A DNA stretch of 64,000 nucleotides from Sphingomonadales bacterium (lineage in GTDB: Bacteria > Pseudomonadota > Alphaproteobacteria > Sphingomonadales > Sphingomonadaceae): NCBI GenBank assembly GCA_009995225.1, contig JAACPW010000001.1, positions 1-64,000 on the forward strand. The letters are read 5' to 3'. The position numbers and the translations under genes are program-made. The notes below the pieces were generated by a model, which saw nothing but the letters and a program-made list of their open reading frames with translations, ran no database searches and was not told where the DNA came from. Positions 41,934-52,604 of this stretch are shown piece by piece. How positions within the stretch are numbered: the first letter of the stretch is position 1; each line of letters begins with the position of its first letter.

Positions 41934-42041
41934 CCGCATAGACTTCCGTTTGTCGGGCGCACGCCACGCATCAACGCATCGGGCGTAACTTGTTGGCCCT
42001 CGGCAGGTTCTGCCCAATTCCCATACTCCGGAGACAAATAG

Positions 42042-42914
42042 ATGCGCCACCTTTTGAAGACTGCCACGGCCACCACCGGTCTGGCCTTGTTGCTGGCCTT
42101 CCCGGCCACAGCACAGGCGCAGGACCAGACCGCAGAGGTCGAGGCTGCGGCAGCGGAGGGCGGCGATTACATTTCGCTGGGCACCGGCGTCATCACGGTG
42201 CCGAGCTATGAAGGCTCTGACGAAAACATCATCATCCCCGAACTGGTCGCGCGCGGCAGCGTATCGGGCTTCAACTTCTTCTCGCGCGGGCCGGCGCTGT
42301 ATGTCGATGTGATCCGCGACAATGTTTCAGGGCCCGGCCTCGATGTCGGCTTCGGGCCGGTCGCCGGGATCCGGCTGGACCGCACCACGATGATCAAGGA
42401 CCCGCAGGTCGAGGCGCTGGGCGAGCTTGATACCGCCATCGAACTGGGCGGCTGGCTGGGTGTGACCCAGACCGGTGTGATCACGAGCGACTACGATATT
42501 CTGAGCGCCCGTATCGACGCGCGCTGGGACGTGAACGGCGCGCATGAAAGCTACATCATCACGCCCACCATCGAATATGGCACGCCGCTTTCGACGCAGA
42601 CCTTCGTCGGCGCGTCGGTGCTGGCCGAATATGTCGGCGGTGATTTTGGCGATTACTATTTCAACATTGATTCCGCCGGCGCACTAGCCAGCGGGTTGTC
42701 GCCATACGGAGAGGCTGGCGATGGCTTCAAGCGGGCGGGCGTAAACCTGCTTGCCGCCCACGCGCTGACCGGCGATCTTACCCAAGGGCTAAGCGCCGTT
42801 GCGGTGGTTGGCTATTACCGGATGCTGGGCGATTTCAAACGCTCCCCGATCGTGAGCGAAGCGGGCAGCGCCGATCAGTTCATTGCCGGACTGGGGTTGA
42901 CCTACACCTTCTGA
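42042..42914 (+). CDS. MipA/OmpV family outer membrane protein
   Basis: A 290-residue exported beta-barrel protein. Signal peptide cleaves after about ATAQA; the mature part shows the MipA/OmpV pattern: YISLGTGVITVPSYEGSDENIIIPELVARGSV near the N-terminus, GPGLDVGFGPVAGIRL, alternating polar/hydrophobic strands, and a terminal GLGLTYTF ending in Phe as barrels do. Family members bind the murein hydrolase scaffold (MipA) or act as porin-like channels; role here unknown. It has its own leader (CCGGAG 9 bases before the ATG) behind malQ and no close downstream partner. Confidence 0.9.
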   Translation: MRHLLKTATATTGLALLLAFPATAQAQDQTAEVEAAAAEGGDYISLGTGVITVPSYEGSDENIIIPELVARGSVSGFNFFSRGPALYVDVIRDNVSGPGLDVGFGPVAGIRLDRTTMIKDPQVEALGELDTAIELGGWLGVTQTGVITSDYDILSARIDARWDVNGAHESYIITPTIEYGTPLSTQTFVGASVLAEYVGGDFGDYYFNIDSAGALASGLSPYGEAGDGFKRAGVNLLAAHALTGDLTQGLSAVAVVGYYRMLGDFKRSPIVSEAGSADQFIAGLGLTYTF

Positions 42915-42960
42915 GCTATTGGCTCGATCCTATGCGGTGAATGGCGTATCCTCGTCTTTC

Positions 42961-42986
42961 GGCCCCCTGTTCTAAAACGGGGGGCC
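42961..42986. terminator. GC-rich hairpin after the MipA/OmpV gene
   Basis: GGCCCCC (42961-42967) pairs with GGGGGCC (42980-42986) around a 12-base loop, 47 bp after the MipA/OmpV stop. No T-run follows, so this is only a weak terminator candidate. Confidence 0.4.
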
Positions 42987-43107
42987 GCCACATTGGGGGC
43001 AGGGGTGGTGCGGTTATCAACACAACGGTCCGCAACGAACCGATAGCCAAGTCAAAATAACCGCGATACTGGGCGCGCCGAGTTTCAACGGCTTGGACGC
43101 AGACCCA

Positions 43108-44208
43108 ATGCGCAATACTTTCGACTTTCGCCGCTGGATGACTTTCGCCCTGATGGCGCTGGCCGTGTTCGCTATCCTGATAAGCGGATTAAGTGCGGTC
43201 GAATCCAACGAATGGTGGATCAGGATCTGGGATTTTCCGCGGATCCAGATCCTTGTGGTCATGGCCGTTCTGGCCATTGCTTTGGCGGCCCTGGACTGGC
43301 GCAAACATGCCTGGTTGCTCGCCTGCCTTGTCGTGGCTGGCGGGTGGCAGTTTTACCGGATCATGCCCTACACGCCTCTGGTCTCGTCTGAAGTGGCGAT
43401 GACAAACGCGGCAAAGGAAGACCCGGAGTGCTTCTCCTTCGTCTCGCTCAACGTGCTGCAAACCAATCGTGACTATGATCGCACACTCCGGCTGCTACGC
43501 GACATCAACCCTGATGTGCTGCTGCTGCTGGAAACCGACGGTGCGTGGCAGACCGCACTGGAACCGGTGCTGGCAGATTATCCCCACAGGCTCGATCGGC
43601 CCCTCGACAACACCTACGGCCTGCTGTTTGCCAGCCGACTGCCGATGGCGTCGGGAAAGATCGAAGATATTGCCGAGCCCGATACCCCCTCGATCACCGC
43701 GCAGCTTCAGACCGACCGCCCCTTCATGCTGATGGGCCTGCATCCGCGGCCCCCGCATCCGGGACAAGATACAGAGGAGCGCGATGCCGAGATTCTGATC
43801 GCTGCCCGGCGTGCCGCCAAACTGGACATGCCGGTGATCGCTATCGGCGATTTCAACGATGTGGCCTGGTCCAATACCTCGCAGACGTTCAAACGGATCG
43901 GTGGATATCTTGATCCCCGGATCGGGCGCGGCACCTTCGCGACGTTCCCGGCCCATTTGCCGTGGCTTGCTTGGCCGCTCGACCACGTCTTCATGACCAA
44001 GGAGTTCATGATCAGCGACATCAAGGTGCTGGACGACGTCGGATCCGATCATCGCCCCGTTTATGCGCGCGTGTGCCTTGCTCCGGTCGCAGCATCGGTG
44101 CGCAACGACCGGCCCGAGGCCGTTTCGCAGGACGACCGGGAAACAGCCCGCACGGTCATGGAAGAATACCGGGAAGATCAGGTCGATGAAACCAACGGCG
44201 AGGACTGA
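43108..44208 (+). CDS. Membrane-anchored endonuclease/exonuclease/phosphatase family protein
   Basis: A 366-residue protein with three N-terminal membrane helices (FALMALAVFAILISGL, IQILVVMAVLAIALAAL, WLLACLVVAGGWQFY) and a DNase I-like EEP domain from about residue 110. The domain shows SFVSLNVLQTNRD (catalytic Asn), LLLLETDGAW (metal Glu), MLMGLHPRPPHPG, AIGDFNDVAW (the Asp/Asn pair) and the terminal DDVGSDHRPVYA with catalytic His. All metal-site motifs are intact. Substrate unknown; possibly phospholipids or nucleic acid outside the membrane. The ATG at 43108 is preferred over a TTG at 43093; neither has a strong ribosome binding site. Confidence 0.85.
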   Translation: MRNTFDFRRWMTFALMALAVFAILISGLSAVESNEWWIRIWDFPRIQILVVMAVLAIALAALDWRKHAWLLACLVVAGGWQFYRIMPYTPLVSSEVAMTNAAKEDPECFSFVSLNVLQTNRDYDRTLRLLRDINPDVLLLLETDGAWQTALEPVLADYPHRLDRPLDNTYGLLFASRLPMASGKIEDIAEPDTPSITAQLQTDRPFMLMGLHPRPPHPGQDTEERDAEILIAARRAAKLDMPVIAIGDFNDVAWSNTSQTFKRIGGYLDPRIGRGTFATFPAHLPWLAWPLDHVFMTKEFMISDIKVLDDVGSDHRPVYARVCLAPVAASVRNDRPEAVSQDDRETARTVMEEYREDQVDETNGED

Positions 44209-44335
44209 GATCGCCCGATCGGTTACCGCGCCCAAGCGCACATGATCGCACTCCACGCGCGCGACCGATCCTGTGTGCGTGGCGAAACCGGGGCCGCCGC
44301 CGTTCGGGCGAATGGCCCGATGTCGTGCGGCGATG

Positions 44336-44410
44336 TGGTGCTGCTGGGGAGGATTGAACTCCCGACCTCACCCTTACCAAGGGTGCGCTCTACCACTGAG
44401 CTACAGCAGC
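44336..44410 (-). tRNA. tRNA-Thr (anticodon GGT)
   Basis: The minus strand from 44410 to 44336 folds as a standard cloverleaf. Acceptor stem GCTGCTG pairs with CAGCAGC, the D-arm contains AGCTCAGTGGTAGAGC, the anticodon stem CACCC/GGGTG encloses loop TTGGTAA with anticodon GGT, and the T-arm has GGGAG-TTCAATC-CTCCC. Discriminator A and the CCA tail are encoded. It reads ACC and ACU threonine codons. It sits alone between two plus-strand genes. Confidence 0.95.
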
Positions 44411-44498
44411 GCCGGTATGGGCGGGCGCTATTGTCGCACGCCCTTGCAATGTCAAGCGGGGGTTGAAGCAATGGCCGCTATTCTGCAAGGCGTTTCAC

Positions 44499-44729
44499 AT
44501 GCATGAAGACCCCCGCAAGAATATGTCGCGTGACGAGCGGCTGGCGGCCAAGCTGCGTGAAAACCTGCGCCGCCGCAAAGTTCAGGGCAAAGCGCAGGGC
44601 AAAGCTGTGGGCAAAGCTGTGGGCAAAGCTCAGGACAGGGCGCAGGCGGATGCAATGCGCGATTCGGATGCGCCGTCCGAAACCATCGGCGCCACGGAAA
44701 CGCTTCCCAATCCGTGCGCCGATGGCTAA
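44499..44729 (+). CDS. Small basic protein with tandem repeats
   Basis: A 76-residue protein: MHEDPRKNMSRDERLAAKLRENLRRRK followed by a repeat tract QGKAQGKAVGKAVGKAQ encoded by four 12-bp tandem units (44585-44632), then a neutral tail. The N-terminal RLAAKLRENLRRRK pattern resembles small conserved sphingomonad proteins I have seen without functional annotation. It is predicted helical and positively charged; nucleic-acid or membrane contact is possible but unsupported. An ATG at 44503 opens another frame, but the 44499 frame gives the more plausible protein. gpmA follows 54 bp downstream. Confidence 0.55.
   Translation: MHEDPRKNMSRDERLAAKLRENLRRRKVQGKAQGKAVGKAVGKAQDRAQADAMRDSDAPSETIGATETLPNPCADG
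44585..44632 (+). repeat. 12-bp tandem repeat, four copies
   Basis: Four in-phase units of GGGCAAAGCNNN: GGGCAAAGCGCA, two exact GGGCAAAGCTGT, and GGGCAAAGCTCA. They encode QGKA/VGKA units inside the small basic protein. The exact copies suggest recent slippage or duplication without frame loss. Confidence 0.85.
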
Positions 44730-44783
44730 CTCCGCGCGCTCTTGCTGCATGTGCGCCAAACCAACCGGAAACCCGGAGACAAA

Positions 44784-45470
44784 ATGCCCAAGCTGATCCT
44801 TGTCCGCCACGGCCAGAGCCAGTGGAACCTCGAAAACCGCTTTACCGGCTGGTGGGATGTGGACCTGACCGAGCAGGGCGTGGCCGAAGCCCGTGCGGCG
44901 GGCGAATTGATGAAGGCAAAGCGGGTATTGCCGACGGTCGGCTTCACGTCGCTGCAAACACGCGCGATTCGGACGCTGAACCTCGCGCTGGAAGCCGCCG
45001 GGCGGCTGTGGATTCCCGTGACGAAGGACTGGCACCTGAACGAGCGTCACTATGGCGGTCTGACCGGCCTCGACAAGCAGGAAACCCGCGAAAAGCACGG
45101 CGATGAGCAGGTGCTGATCTGGCGCCGCAGCTTCGATGTGCCGCCGCCCGTGCTGGAACCGGGAAGCGAATTCGATCTTGCGGGGGACCCGCGTTATGAG
45201 GGCATCGCCATCCCGCAGGCAGAAAGCCTGAAACTCACCATCGAGCGCGTCCTGCCCTATTGGGAGACCGCGATCCTGCCGGTGTTGGCGAGTGGGGAAA
45301 CGGTCATCATCTCGGCCCATGGCAATTCCCTGCGGGCGCTGGTCAAGCACCTGTCGGGCATTTCGGATGCGGACATCACCGACCTCGAGATTCCCACCGG
45401 CCAGCCGATCGTCTACGATTTCGATGCCGATATGGTGCCTGGCGCACGGTACTATCTGAAGGACGCATGA
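44784..45470 (+). CDS. gpmA: 2,3-bisphosphoglycerate-dependent phosphoglycerate mutase
   Basis: Interconverts 3- and 2-phosphoglycerate in glycolysis and gluconeogenesis through a phosphohistidine. The 228-residue protein begins [32 protein letters not shown] with the catalytic His9 in RHG, has [11 protein letters not shown], the [18 protein letters not shown] motif, and the second active-site His in [20 protein letters not shown] lies 8 bases before the ATG. Its stop overlaps the purE start by 4 bp, heading an unusual glycolysis-purine-folate-flavin chain. Confidence 0.95.
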   Translation: MPKLILVRHGQSQWNLENRFTGWWDVDLTEQGVAEARAAGELMKAKRVLPTVGFTSLQTRAIRTLNLALEAAGRLWIPVTKDWHLNERHYGGLTGLDKQETREKHGDEQVLIWRRSFDVPPPVLEPGSEFDLAGDPRYEGIAIPQAESLKLTIERVLPYWETAILPVLASGETVIISAHGNSLRALVKHLSGISDADITDLEIPTGQPIVYDFDADMVPGARYYLKDA

Positions 45471-45960
45471 TGGACGCCACGGGGGGCAAGGTTGCAATCG
45501 TGATGGGGAGCCAGTCGGACTGGCCAACCATGAAAGCCGCCGCCGACGTGCTGAGCGAATTGGAGGTGCCTTACGAGGCGCGTATCACCTCGGCCCATCG
45601 CACCCCTGATCGCATGACCGCCTTTGCCAAGGGCGCCGAGGGCGAAGGCTTCAGCGTCATTATCGCAGGCGCGGGCGGCGCGGCGCATCTACCCGGCATG
45701 ATCGCCAGCATGACGCATCTGCCGGTGCTGGGCGTGCCGGTGCAGTCGAAGGCGCTGAGCGGCATGGATAGCCTGCTCTCGATCGTGCAGATGCCCGGCG
45801 GCATTCCCGTCGGCACACTGGCGATCGGTGAGGCCGGGGCCAAGAACGCAGGCCTGCTGGCTGCTGCGATCCTCGCTTTGTCGGATGACGACCTGTCCGA
45901 ACGCCTGCAGGACTGGCGCGCCGCCAAAAGCGCCGCCGTGGCCGAGGTACCGGAAGACTG

Positions 45961-45961
<1 letters not shown>
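45467..45961 (+). CDS. purE: N5-carboxyaminoimidazole ribonucleotide mutase
   Basis: Converts N5-CAIR to CAIR in de novo purine synthesis. The 164-residue protein has the class I PurE signature [14 protein letters not shown], the substrate segment [14 protein letters not shown], and the glycine-rich [51 protein letters not shown] containing the catalytic His. The start ATGATG overlaps the gpmA TGA; the second ATG at 45470 is equally possible. The stop shares one base with the purK start (TGATG). Confidence 0.96.
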
Positions 45962-47524
<1,563 letters not shown>

Positions 47525-47525
<1 letters not shown>

Positions 47526-48451
47526 TGCGCTGGCTCGATCACCGCGATCCCGTTCCCGATGCCTTGCGCGGCGCGGTGATTGCGCTGGGCAATTTCGACG
47601 GGTTTCACCGCGGTCATCAGGCCGTGGCGGGTGAAGCGATTCGCTGGGCGCAAGCCGAAGGTCGCCCTTCGATCATCGCCACCTTCGATCCGCATCCGGT
47701 CAGCTACTTCAAGCCCGATGTGCCGCCCTTCCGGCTCACCACGCTCGAACAGCGGCAGGAATTGTATCTGGAGGCCGGCGCGACCGCGATGCTGGTGTTC
47801 CATTTCGATGCCGAGCTTGCCAGCACAAGCGCGGAGGATTTCATCCGCGCCATCCTGATCGAGCGTTTCGGCGCGCACGGCGTGGTCACAGGAGGTGATT
47901 TCACCTTCGGCAAAGGCGCCAAGGGCAATGTCGATCTGCTGCGCACGCTGGGCGGTGAACTCGGGCTGCAATCGCGGGTCGTCGAGCCGGTGGCGGCAGG
48001 CGGCGAGGTCGTGTCCTCCAGCCGCATCCGCGCCGCCTTGCGCGATGGCGACCCGCAGCTGGCCACGCGCCTGCTCACCCGCCCTTTCGCGATTCGCGGT
48101 ATCGTCGAACACGGCGACAAGCGCGGGCGCACGATCGGCTATCCCACCGCCAATCTCGGAGTCGAGAACTACCTGCGCCCGAAATACGGCATCTACGCCG
48201 TGACGGGGCGCATCCTTGCGACGGGGGAAGTGCTGCAAGGTGCGGCCAATATCGGCATCCGTCCGCAGTTCGAACCGCCCAAGGAATTGCTCGAACCCTA
48301 TTTCTTCGACTTTGCCGGCGATCTTTACGGGCAGGAGATCGAAGTCGCCTTCCACCACTTCCTGCGCGGCGAGGCGAAGTTTGATGGGCTCAACGCGCTG
48401 ATCGAGCAGATGGACAAGGATTGCGAGCGGGCGCGGCAGTTGCTCGGGTAG
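47525..48451 (+). CDS. ribF: Bifunctional riboflavin kinase / FAD synthetase
   Basis: Makes FMN from riboflavin and then FAD. The 308-residue protein has the N-terminal nucleotidyltransferase domain (ALGNFDGFHRGHQAV, with the HxGH-like motif; TFDPHPVSYFKP; VVTGGDFTFGKGAKGN; SSSRIRAALRDGD) and the C-terminal riboflavin kinase domain (RTIGYPTANLGVENYLRPKYGIYAV). Last gene of the overlapping chain from gpmA. FAD made here would serve the ETF encoded at 57184. In many proteobacteria ribF is followed directly by ileS-lspA; here a 180-bp repeat element intervenes. Confidence 0.95.
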
Positions 48452-48453
48452 AA

Positions 48454-48633
48454 GGGGTTTCACGCAGAGGCGCAGAGGAAGCGGAGGCGCAGAGGTGTTG
48501 CGCACGCGGCTAAGCCGCGTTGCCTTTTGAATTGTGAAGCGTGCGGCGAGGGCGCAGCTTTTTGAAAGTGCCTTCGGCATGCGAAATACCTCCGCGTCTC
48601 CTTTTTCTTCTCTACGCCTCTGCGAGAAACCCC
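48454..48633. repeat. 180-bp imperfect inverted-repeat element
   Basis: Left arm from 48454 reads GGGGTTTCACGCAGAGGCG, and the right arm ending at 48633 is its near-perfect inverse (CGCCTCTGCGAGAAACCCC). Similarity continues inward for about 45 bp as purine-rich GCAGAGG-type units, with one strand purine-rich and the other pyrimidine-rich. The centre (about 48500-48590) is not obviously repeated. CGCAGAGGCGCAGAG-type repeats recur between genes in many bacteria (from memory). No coding capacity. It occupies most of the ribF-ileS gap. Confidence 0.75.
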
Positions 48634-48707
48634 GCGTCTCAGCCGCGTAACCTTTGCCCCAAGACAAATTGCGCAAACCCCGCCCGCCCGCTAAGGCCCC
48701 GCGCACC

Positions 48708-51626
48708 ATGAGCGACGACACAACAAAGCGCGACTACCGGGACACCGTCTTCCTGCCGAAGACCGATTTCCCGATGAAGGCCGGCCTTCCGCAGAAGGAG
48801 CCGGGTATTGCCGCGCGCTGGGAGCAGATCGGGCTGTACAACGCCTTGCGCGATGCGCGGCGGGGGCGTGAAAAGTTTATCCTACATGATGGCCCGCCCT
48901 ACGCCAATGGCGACATGCATATCGGCCATGCGCTCAACCATATCCTGAAGGACATGGTGTGCCGCACCCAGAACCTGCTGGGCAAGGACGCGCCTTACGT
49001 GCCGGGCTGGGATTGCCACGGCCTGCCGATCGAATGGAAGGTCGAGGAGCAGTATCGCAAGAAGAAGCTGAACAAGGACGAAGTCCCTGCCGCCGAATTC
49101 CGCGCCGAATGCCGCGCCTATGCGCAAGCTTGGGTGGACGTGCAGCGCGAACAGCTCAAGCGGCTGGGCATCATGGGTGATTGGGACCATCCCTACCTCA
49201 CCATGGACCCGCAGGCCGAAGGCACGATCGTTGCCGAACTGCTGAAGTTTGCGCGAGCCGGAAACCTCTATCGCGGCTCCAAGCCGGTGATGTGGTCCCC
49301 GGTCGAAAAGACCGCGCTGGCCGAGGCCGAGGTCGAATACGAGGACATCACCTCGACCCAGATCGACGTGGCGTTCGAGATTGTGGAATCGCCGATCCCC
49401 GAACTGGTCGGCGCCCACGCGGTGATCTGGACGACGACGCCGTGGACGATCCCGGTCAATCAGGCTTTGGCCTATGGGCCGGAGGTTGATTACGTTCATT
49501 TGGCCGAGCTCGACGAGATGGCAGAACCTACCGGGCGCCGCTTTCTGATTGCTCGCGAATTATACCAGCCGTTCCGTGAGCGGATCAGGTCGCAGGGCGA
49601 TCCGCAACAGAACTACGCTACATTGGATTTCTATGTCGGTTCTGAATTAGCCGGCACCTTCACCCGCCACCCGATGCATCACCTCGGCGGGTTCTACGCG
49701 GCCCCGCGCCCGCTGCTGCCCGGCGACTTCGTCACCACCGACTCTGGCACCGGCCTCGTCCACATGGCGCCCGATCATGGCGAGGACGACTTCGACCTGT
49801 GCAAATCGGCAGGCATCAACCCCGTCTTCGCGGTGATGGATGACGGGCGCTACCGCGACGACTGGGAATGGCTCGGCGGCGCGGACGAGCGCCGCATGAG
49901 CGTCATCAACCCCAAGTTCAACGCGCCGGACGGCCCGATCTGCGAGGACCTGCGCGAAACCGGCGCGCTGCTAGCAGCATCCGCCGATTACGCGCACTCC
50001 TACCCGCACTCGTGGCGGTCCAAGGCCAAGGTGATTTTCCGCTGCACGCCCCAGTGGTTCGTGCCGATGGACCGCGTGATGGAGTGGATCGAGCCCAAAA
50101 CCCGCGCGGAAAAAGGCTGGGAGAATGAAGGCGGCGCGATCGATCCGGCGGAGGAAACCCTCGCCGCCTCCCCCACCTTGCGTGAGCGCGCGGTCGAGGA
50201 AATCGCCCGCGTGGAATTCATCCCCGAAAAGGGCCGCAACCGCATCGGCGCGATGGTCGAAGGGCGGCCCGACTGGGTGCTCAGCCGCCAGCGCGCCTGG
50301 GGCGTGCCGATCACGCTGTTCGTGCAGCCCGATGGCACCTATCTGCAAGACCCGGAGGTCAACCACCGCATCATCGCAGCCGTCATGCAAGGCGGCGTCG
50401 ATGCCTGGGACGAAAGCCGCAAGGCAGAATACCTCGGCCCGGATCACAATCCCGATGATTGGGACATGGTCACCGATATTCTGGACGTGTGGTTCGATTC
50501 TGGCTGCACCCATGCCTTCGTGCTCGAAAGCGGGCGCTGGCCGGACCTGCAATGGCCCGCCAACCTCTACCTCGAAGGCTCCGACCAGCATCGCGGCTGG
50601 TTCCAGTCCTCGCTGCTGCAATCCTGCGCCACGCGCGGCCGCGCACCTTACGATCAGGTGCTGACCCACGGCTTCACGATGGATGCCAAGGGCAAGAAGA
50701 TGTCCAAGAGCCTCGGCAACACCATCAGCCCGATCACGGTGATGGAGCAGACCGGCGCGGACATCATCCGCCTGTGGGCACTGAGCGTCGATTTCACCGA
50801 AGATCACCGCATCGGCGATGAAATCCTCAAGGGCGTCGGCGACCAGTATCGCAAGCTGCGCAACACCTTCCGTTACCTGCTGGGCGCGCTCGACGGGTTT
50901 GTGGGCGATATGAGCGATGGCGGGGCGTTGCCGGAGCTTGAGGTTTACGTGCTGTCGCTGCTGAGCGATCTGGACGGGAAGCTGAAGGCTGCGGCGGAGA
51001 GCTACGACTTCAACCTCTACACCCGGTTGCTGGTCGATTTCTGCAACGAGGATTTGTCGGCGTTCTACTTCGATATCCGTAAGGACAGCCTCTATTGCGA
51101 CGGGCCGGACAGCGTGACGCGCAACGCCTATCGCACTGTGCTCGATCTGCTGTTCCATGCGCTGATCCGCTACGCTGCGCCGGTGCTGGTGTTCACCGCC
51201 GAAGAAGTGTGGCTGACCCGCTATCCCGAAGACGGCGAGGCAGACGAGGATGGCCAGCGCGGGAGCGTCCACCTGCTCGAATGGCCGAGCGTGCTGCCGG
51301 TGCGCGCCGATGTCGCCAAATGGGGGGCGCTGCGATCCTTGCGCGATCAGGTCAACGAAGCGATCGAACCGCTGCGGCGCGACAAGACCATCCGCTCCAG
51401 CCTCGAAGCCGAAGTGGTGGTGCCCGCCACGGCCGTCCCCGCAGCCGTCACCGATGCACAGCTCGCCGAGCTGTTCATCACCGCGACAGTCACGCGCAGT
51501 CAGGGTGACAGCGTGACCGTAACCAAGACCGCCCACCACAAATGCGGCCGCTGCTGGCGGTTATTGCCCGACGTGGCCGAAGACGCCGCGCTGTGCGGGC
51601 GTTGCGAAGAGGTGGTGGGGGCATGA
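48708..51626 (+). CDS. ileS: Isoleucyl-tRNA synthetase
   Basis: Class Ia synthetase charging tRNA-Ile, with an editing domain that clears Val-tRNA. The 972-residue protein has HIGH at 71-74 (GDMHIGHALNH), the WKVEEQY segment, editing-domain motifs (VIWTTTPWTIPVNQALAYGP; VTTDSGTGLVHMAPDHGEDDF), KMSKS at 664-668, and a C-terminal zinc finger (CGRCWR and CGRCEEVV). The ATG at 48708 gives MSDDTTKRDYRDTVFLP; the frame is open slightly upstream. A patch at about 49480-49660 in the editing domain is less GC-rich than the rest. The stop overlaps lspA by 4 bp. Confidence 0.96.
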   Translation: MSDDTTKRDYRDTVFLPKTDFPMKAGLPQKEPGIAARWEQIGLYNALRDARRGREKFILHDGPPYANGDMHIGHALNHILKDMVCRTQNLLGKDAPYVPGWDCHGLPIEWKVEEQYRKKKLNKDEVPAAEFRAECRAYAQAWVDVQREQLKRLGIMGDWDHPYLTMDPQAEGTIVAELLKFARAGNLYRGSKPVMWSPVEKTALAEAEVEYEDITSTQIDVAFEIVESPIPELVGAHAVIWTTTPWTIPVNQALAYGPEVDYVHLAELDEMAEPTGRRFLIARELYQPFRERIRSQGDPQQNYATLDFYVGSELAGTFTRHPMHHLGGFYAAPRPLLPGDFVTTDSGTGLVHMAPDHGEDDFDLCKSAGINPVFAVMDDGRYRDDWEWLGGADERRMSVINPKFNAPDGPICEDLRETGALLAASADYAHSYPHSWRSKAKVIFRCTPQWFVPMDRVMEWIEPKTRAEKGWENEGGAIDPAEETLAASPTLRERAVEEIARVEFIPEKGRNRIGAMVEGRPDWVLSRQRAWGVPITLFVQPDGTYLQDPEVNHRIIAAVMQGGVDAWDESRKAEYLGPDHNPDDWDMVTDILDVWFDSGCTHAFVLESGRWPDLQWPANLYLEGSDQHRGWFQSSLLQSCATRGRAPYDQVLTHGFTMDAKGKKMSKSLGNTISPITVMEQTGADIIRLWALSVDFTEDHRIGDEILKGVGDQYRKLRNTFRYLLGALDGFVGDMSDGGALPELEVYVLSLLSDLDGKLKAAAESYDFNLYTRLLVDFCNEDLSAFYFDIRKDSLYCDGPDSVTRNAYRTVLDLLFHALIRYAAPVLVFTAEEVWLTRYPEDGEADEDGQRGSVHLLEWPSVLPVRADVAKWGALRSLRDQVNEAIEPLRRDKTIRSSLEAEVVVPATAVPAAVTDAQLAELFITATVTRSQGDSVTVTKTAHHKCGRCWRLLPDVAEDAALCGRCEEVVGA

Positions 51627-52159
51627 GCGGCGTTTTCACTCGCAACCGTTTGATCGGCCTCGCCATCGCTGCGCTTGTTGCGATCATCGATCAGGCCGTG
51701 AAGATGTATGTCATCGGCCCGCTGCGCTTGCGCGAGGTGGGCAATATTGATCTGCTGCCGTTCTTCGATCTCACCTATACCGAGAACAAGGGCATATCGC
51801 TCGGGATGTTGCAGGCCAACGACATGGAAACCCGCTGGCTGCTGGTGCTGCTGACAGGCGCGATTGCGCTGGTGGTTCTGGTGTGGATGATGCGCGAGAA
51901 GCTGCTTGGCGAGATTGTCGGGCTGGCGTTGATCCTCGGCGGAGCGATCGGAAATATCCGCGATCGCTATGATCTGGGCTATGTCATCGACTATGCCGAT
52001 TTTCACATCGGGACGTTTCGCCCGTTCCTGATCTTCAACATCGCCGATGCGGCAATCACCATCGGTGTCGTCATTATTCTTGCCCGCAGCCTGCTGGTGC
52101 GCGACAAGGACGAGAACAAGACCGGGCCCATGCCCCGTGGAGAAACCAAAGATGCGTAA
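51623..52159 (+). CDS. lspA: Lipoprotein signal peptidase
   Basis: Inner-membrane aspartyl protease (signal peptidase II) that removes prolipoprotein signal peptides; target of globomycin. The 178-residue protein has four membrane helices, the NKGISLGM motif after helix 1, and both catalytic Asp motifs: GNIRDRYDLGYVIDYADFH and FNIADAAITIG. Start ATG overlaps the ileS stop (ATGA), the standard ileS-lspA coupling. Its gene overlaps the following lipoprotein gene by 8 bp. Confidence 0.96.
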   Translation: MSGVFTRNRLIGLAIAALVAIIDQAVKMYVIGPLRLREVGNIDLLPFFDLTYTENKGISLGMLQANDMETRWLLVLLTGAIALVVLVWMMREKLLGEIVGLALILGGAIGNIRDRYDLGYVIDYADFHIGTFRPFLIFNIADAAITIGVVIILARSLLVRDKDENKTGPMPRGETKDA

Positions 52160-52568
52160 GTTTGCACCCCTGATTCTGCTGGCCGGCGCTTCGGCGATGC
52201 TGGCGGCCTGTGGCGGCGGCGGCGGCGTGTTCAACCGCGAGCGTCCCGATGAATTCGCCGTGCAGCGCCAGGCGCCGCTGGTCGTGCCGCCCGACTTCAC
52301 CCTCGCCCCGCCCGCTCCCGGCGCCCCGCGCCCGGCCGATGGCACCGCGTCCGAACAGGCGCTCGAAGCCCTGTTCGGCGGGCCTGCGCCGCGCAGCCGG
52401 GTGGAAGCCAGCGTGATCGACCGTGCGGGCGCCGCTGCGCCCGGCATCCGCAGCCAGGTCGGCGATACCGGAACCAACACGGTCGCCAAGGGCCGCGTGA
52501 CCCGTGACATCATCGCCGCCCCTGAAGGCGATGGGCAGTCGGCCTCGACGGTTATCCCGTCCGCCTGA
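52152..52568 (+). CDS. DUF3035 family lipoprotein
   Basis: A 138-residue lipoprotein with signal MRKFAPLILLAGASAMLAAC (lipobox LAAC, Cys20), followed by a glycine run, the DUF3035-typical RPDEFAVQRQAPLVVPPDFTLAPPAPGAPRP, and a low-complexity C-terminal half. Function unknown. In sphingomonads and rhodobacters it commonly follows lspA; the 8-bp overlap indicates co-translation, and LspA would process it. Confidence 0.88.
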   Translation: MRKFAPLILLAGASAMLAACGGGGGVFNRERPDEFAVQRQAPLVVPPDFTLAPPAPGAPRPADGTASEQALEALFGGPAPRSRVEASVIDRAGAAAPGIRSQVGDTGTNTVAKGRVTRDIIAAPEGDGQSASTVIPSA

Positions 52569-52604
52569 AGTCTTGGCCGCTCCGGCGGTTGAGAACGCAG
52601 CGAA

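Noticed and set aside
44503-44796. Alternative frame starting ATG at 44503 (MKTPARICRV...)
   Set aside because: The frame at 44499 gives a helical, coherent small protein and ends before gpmA; this one overlaps the gpmA start and has no coherent pattern.
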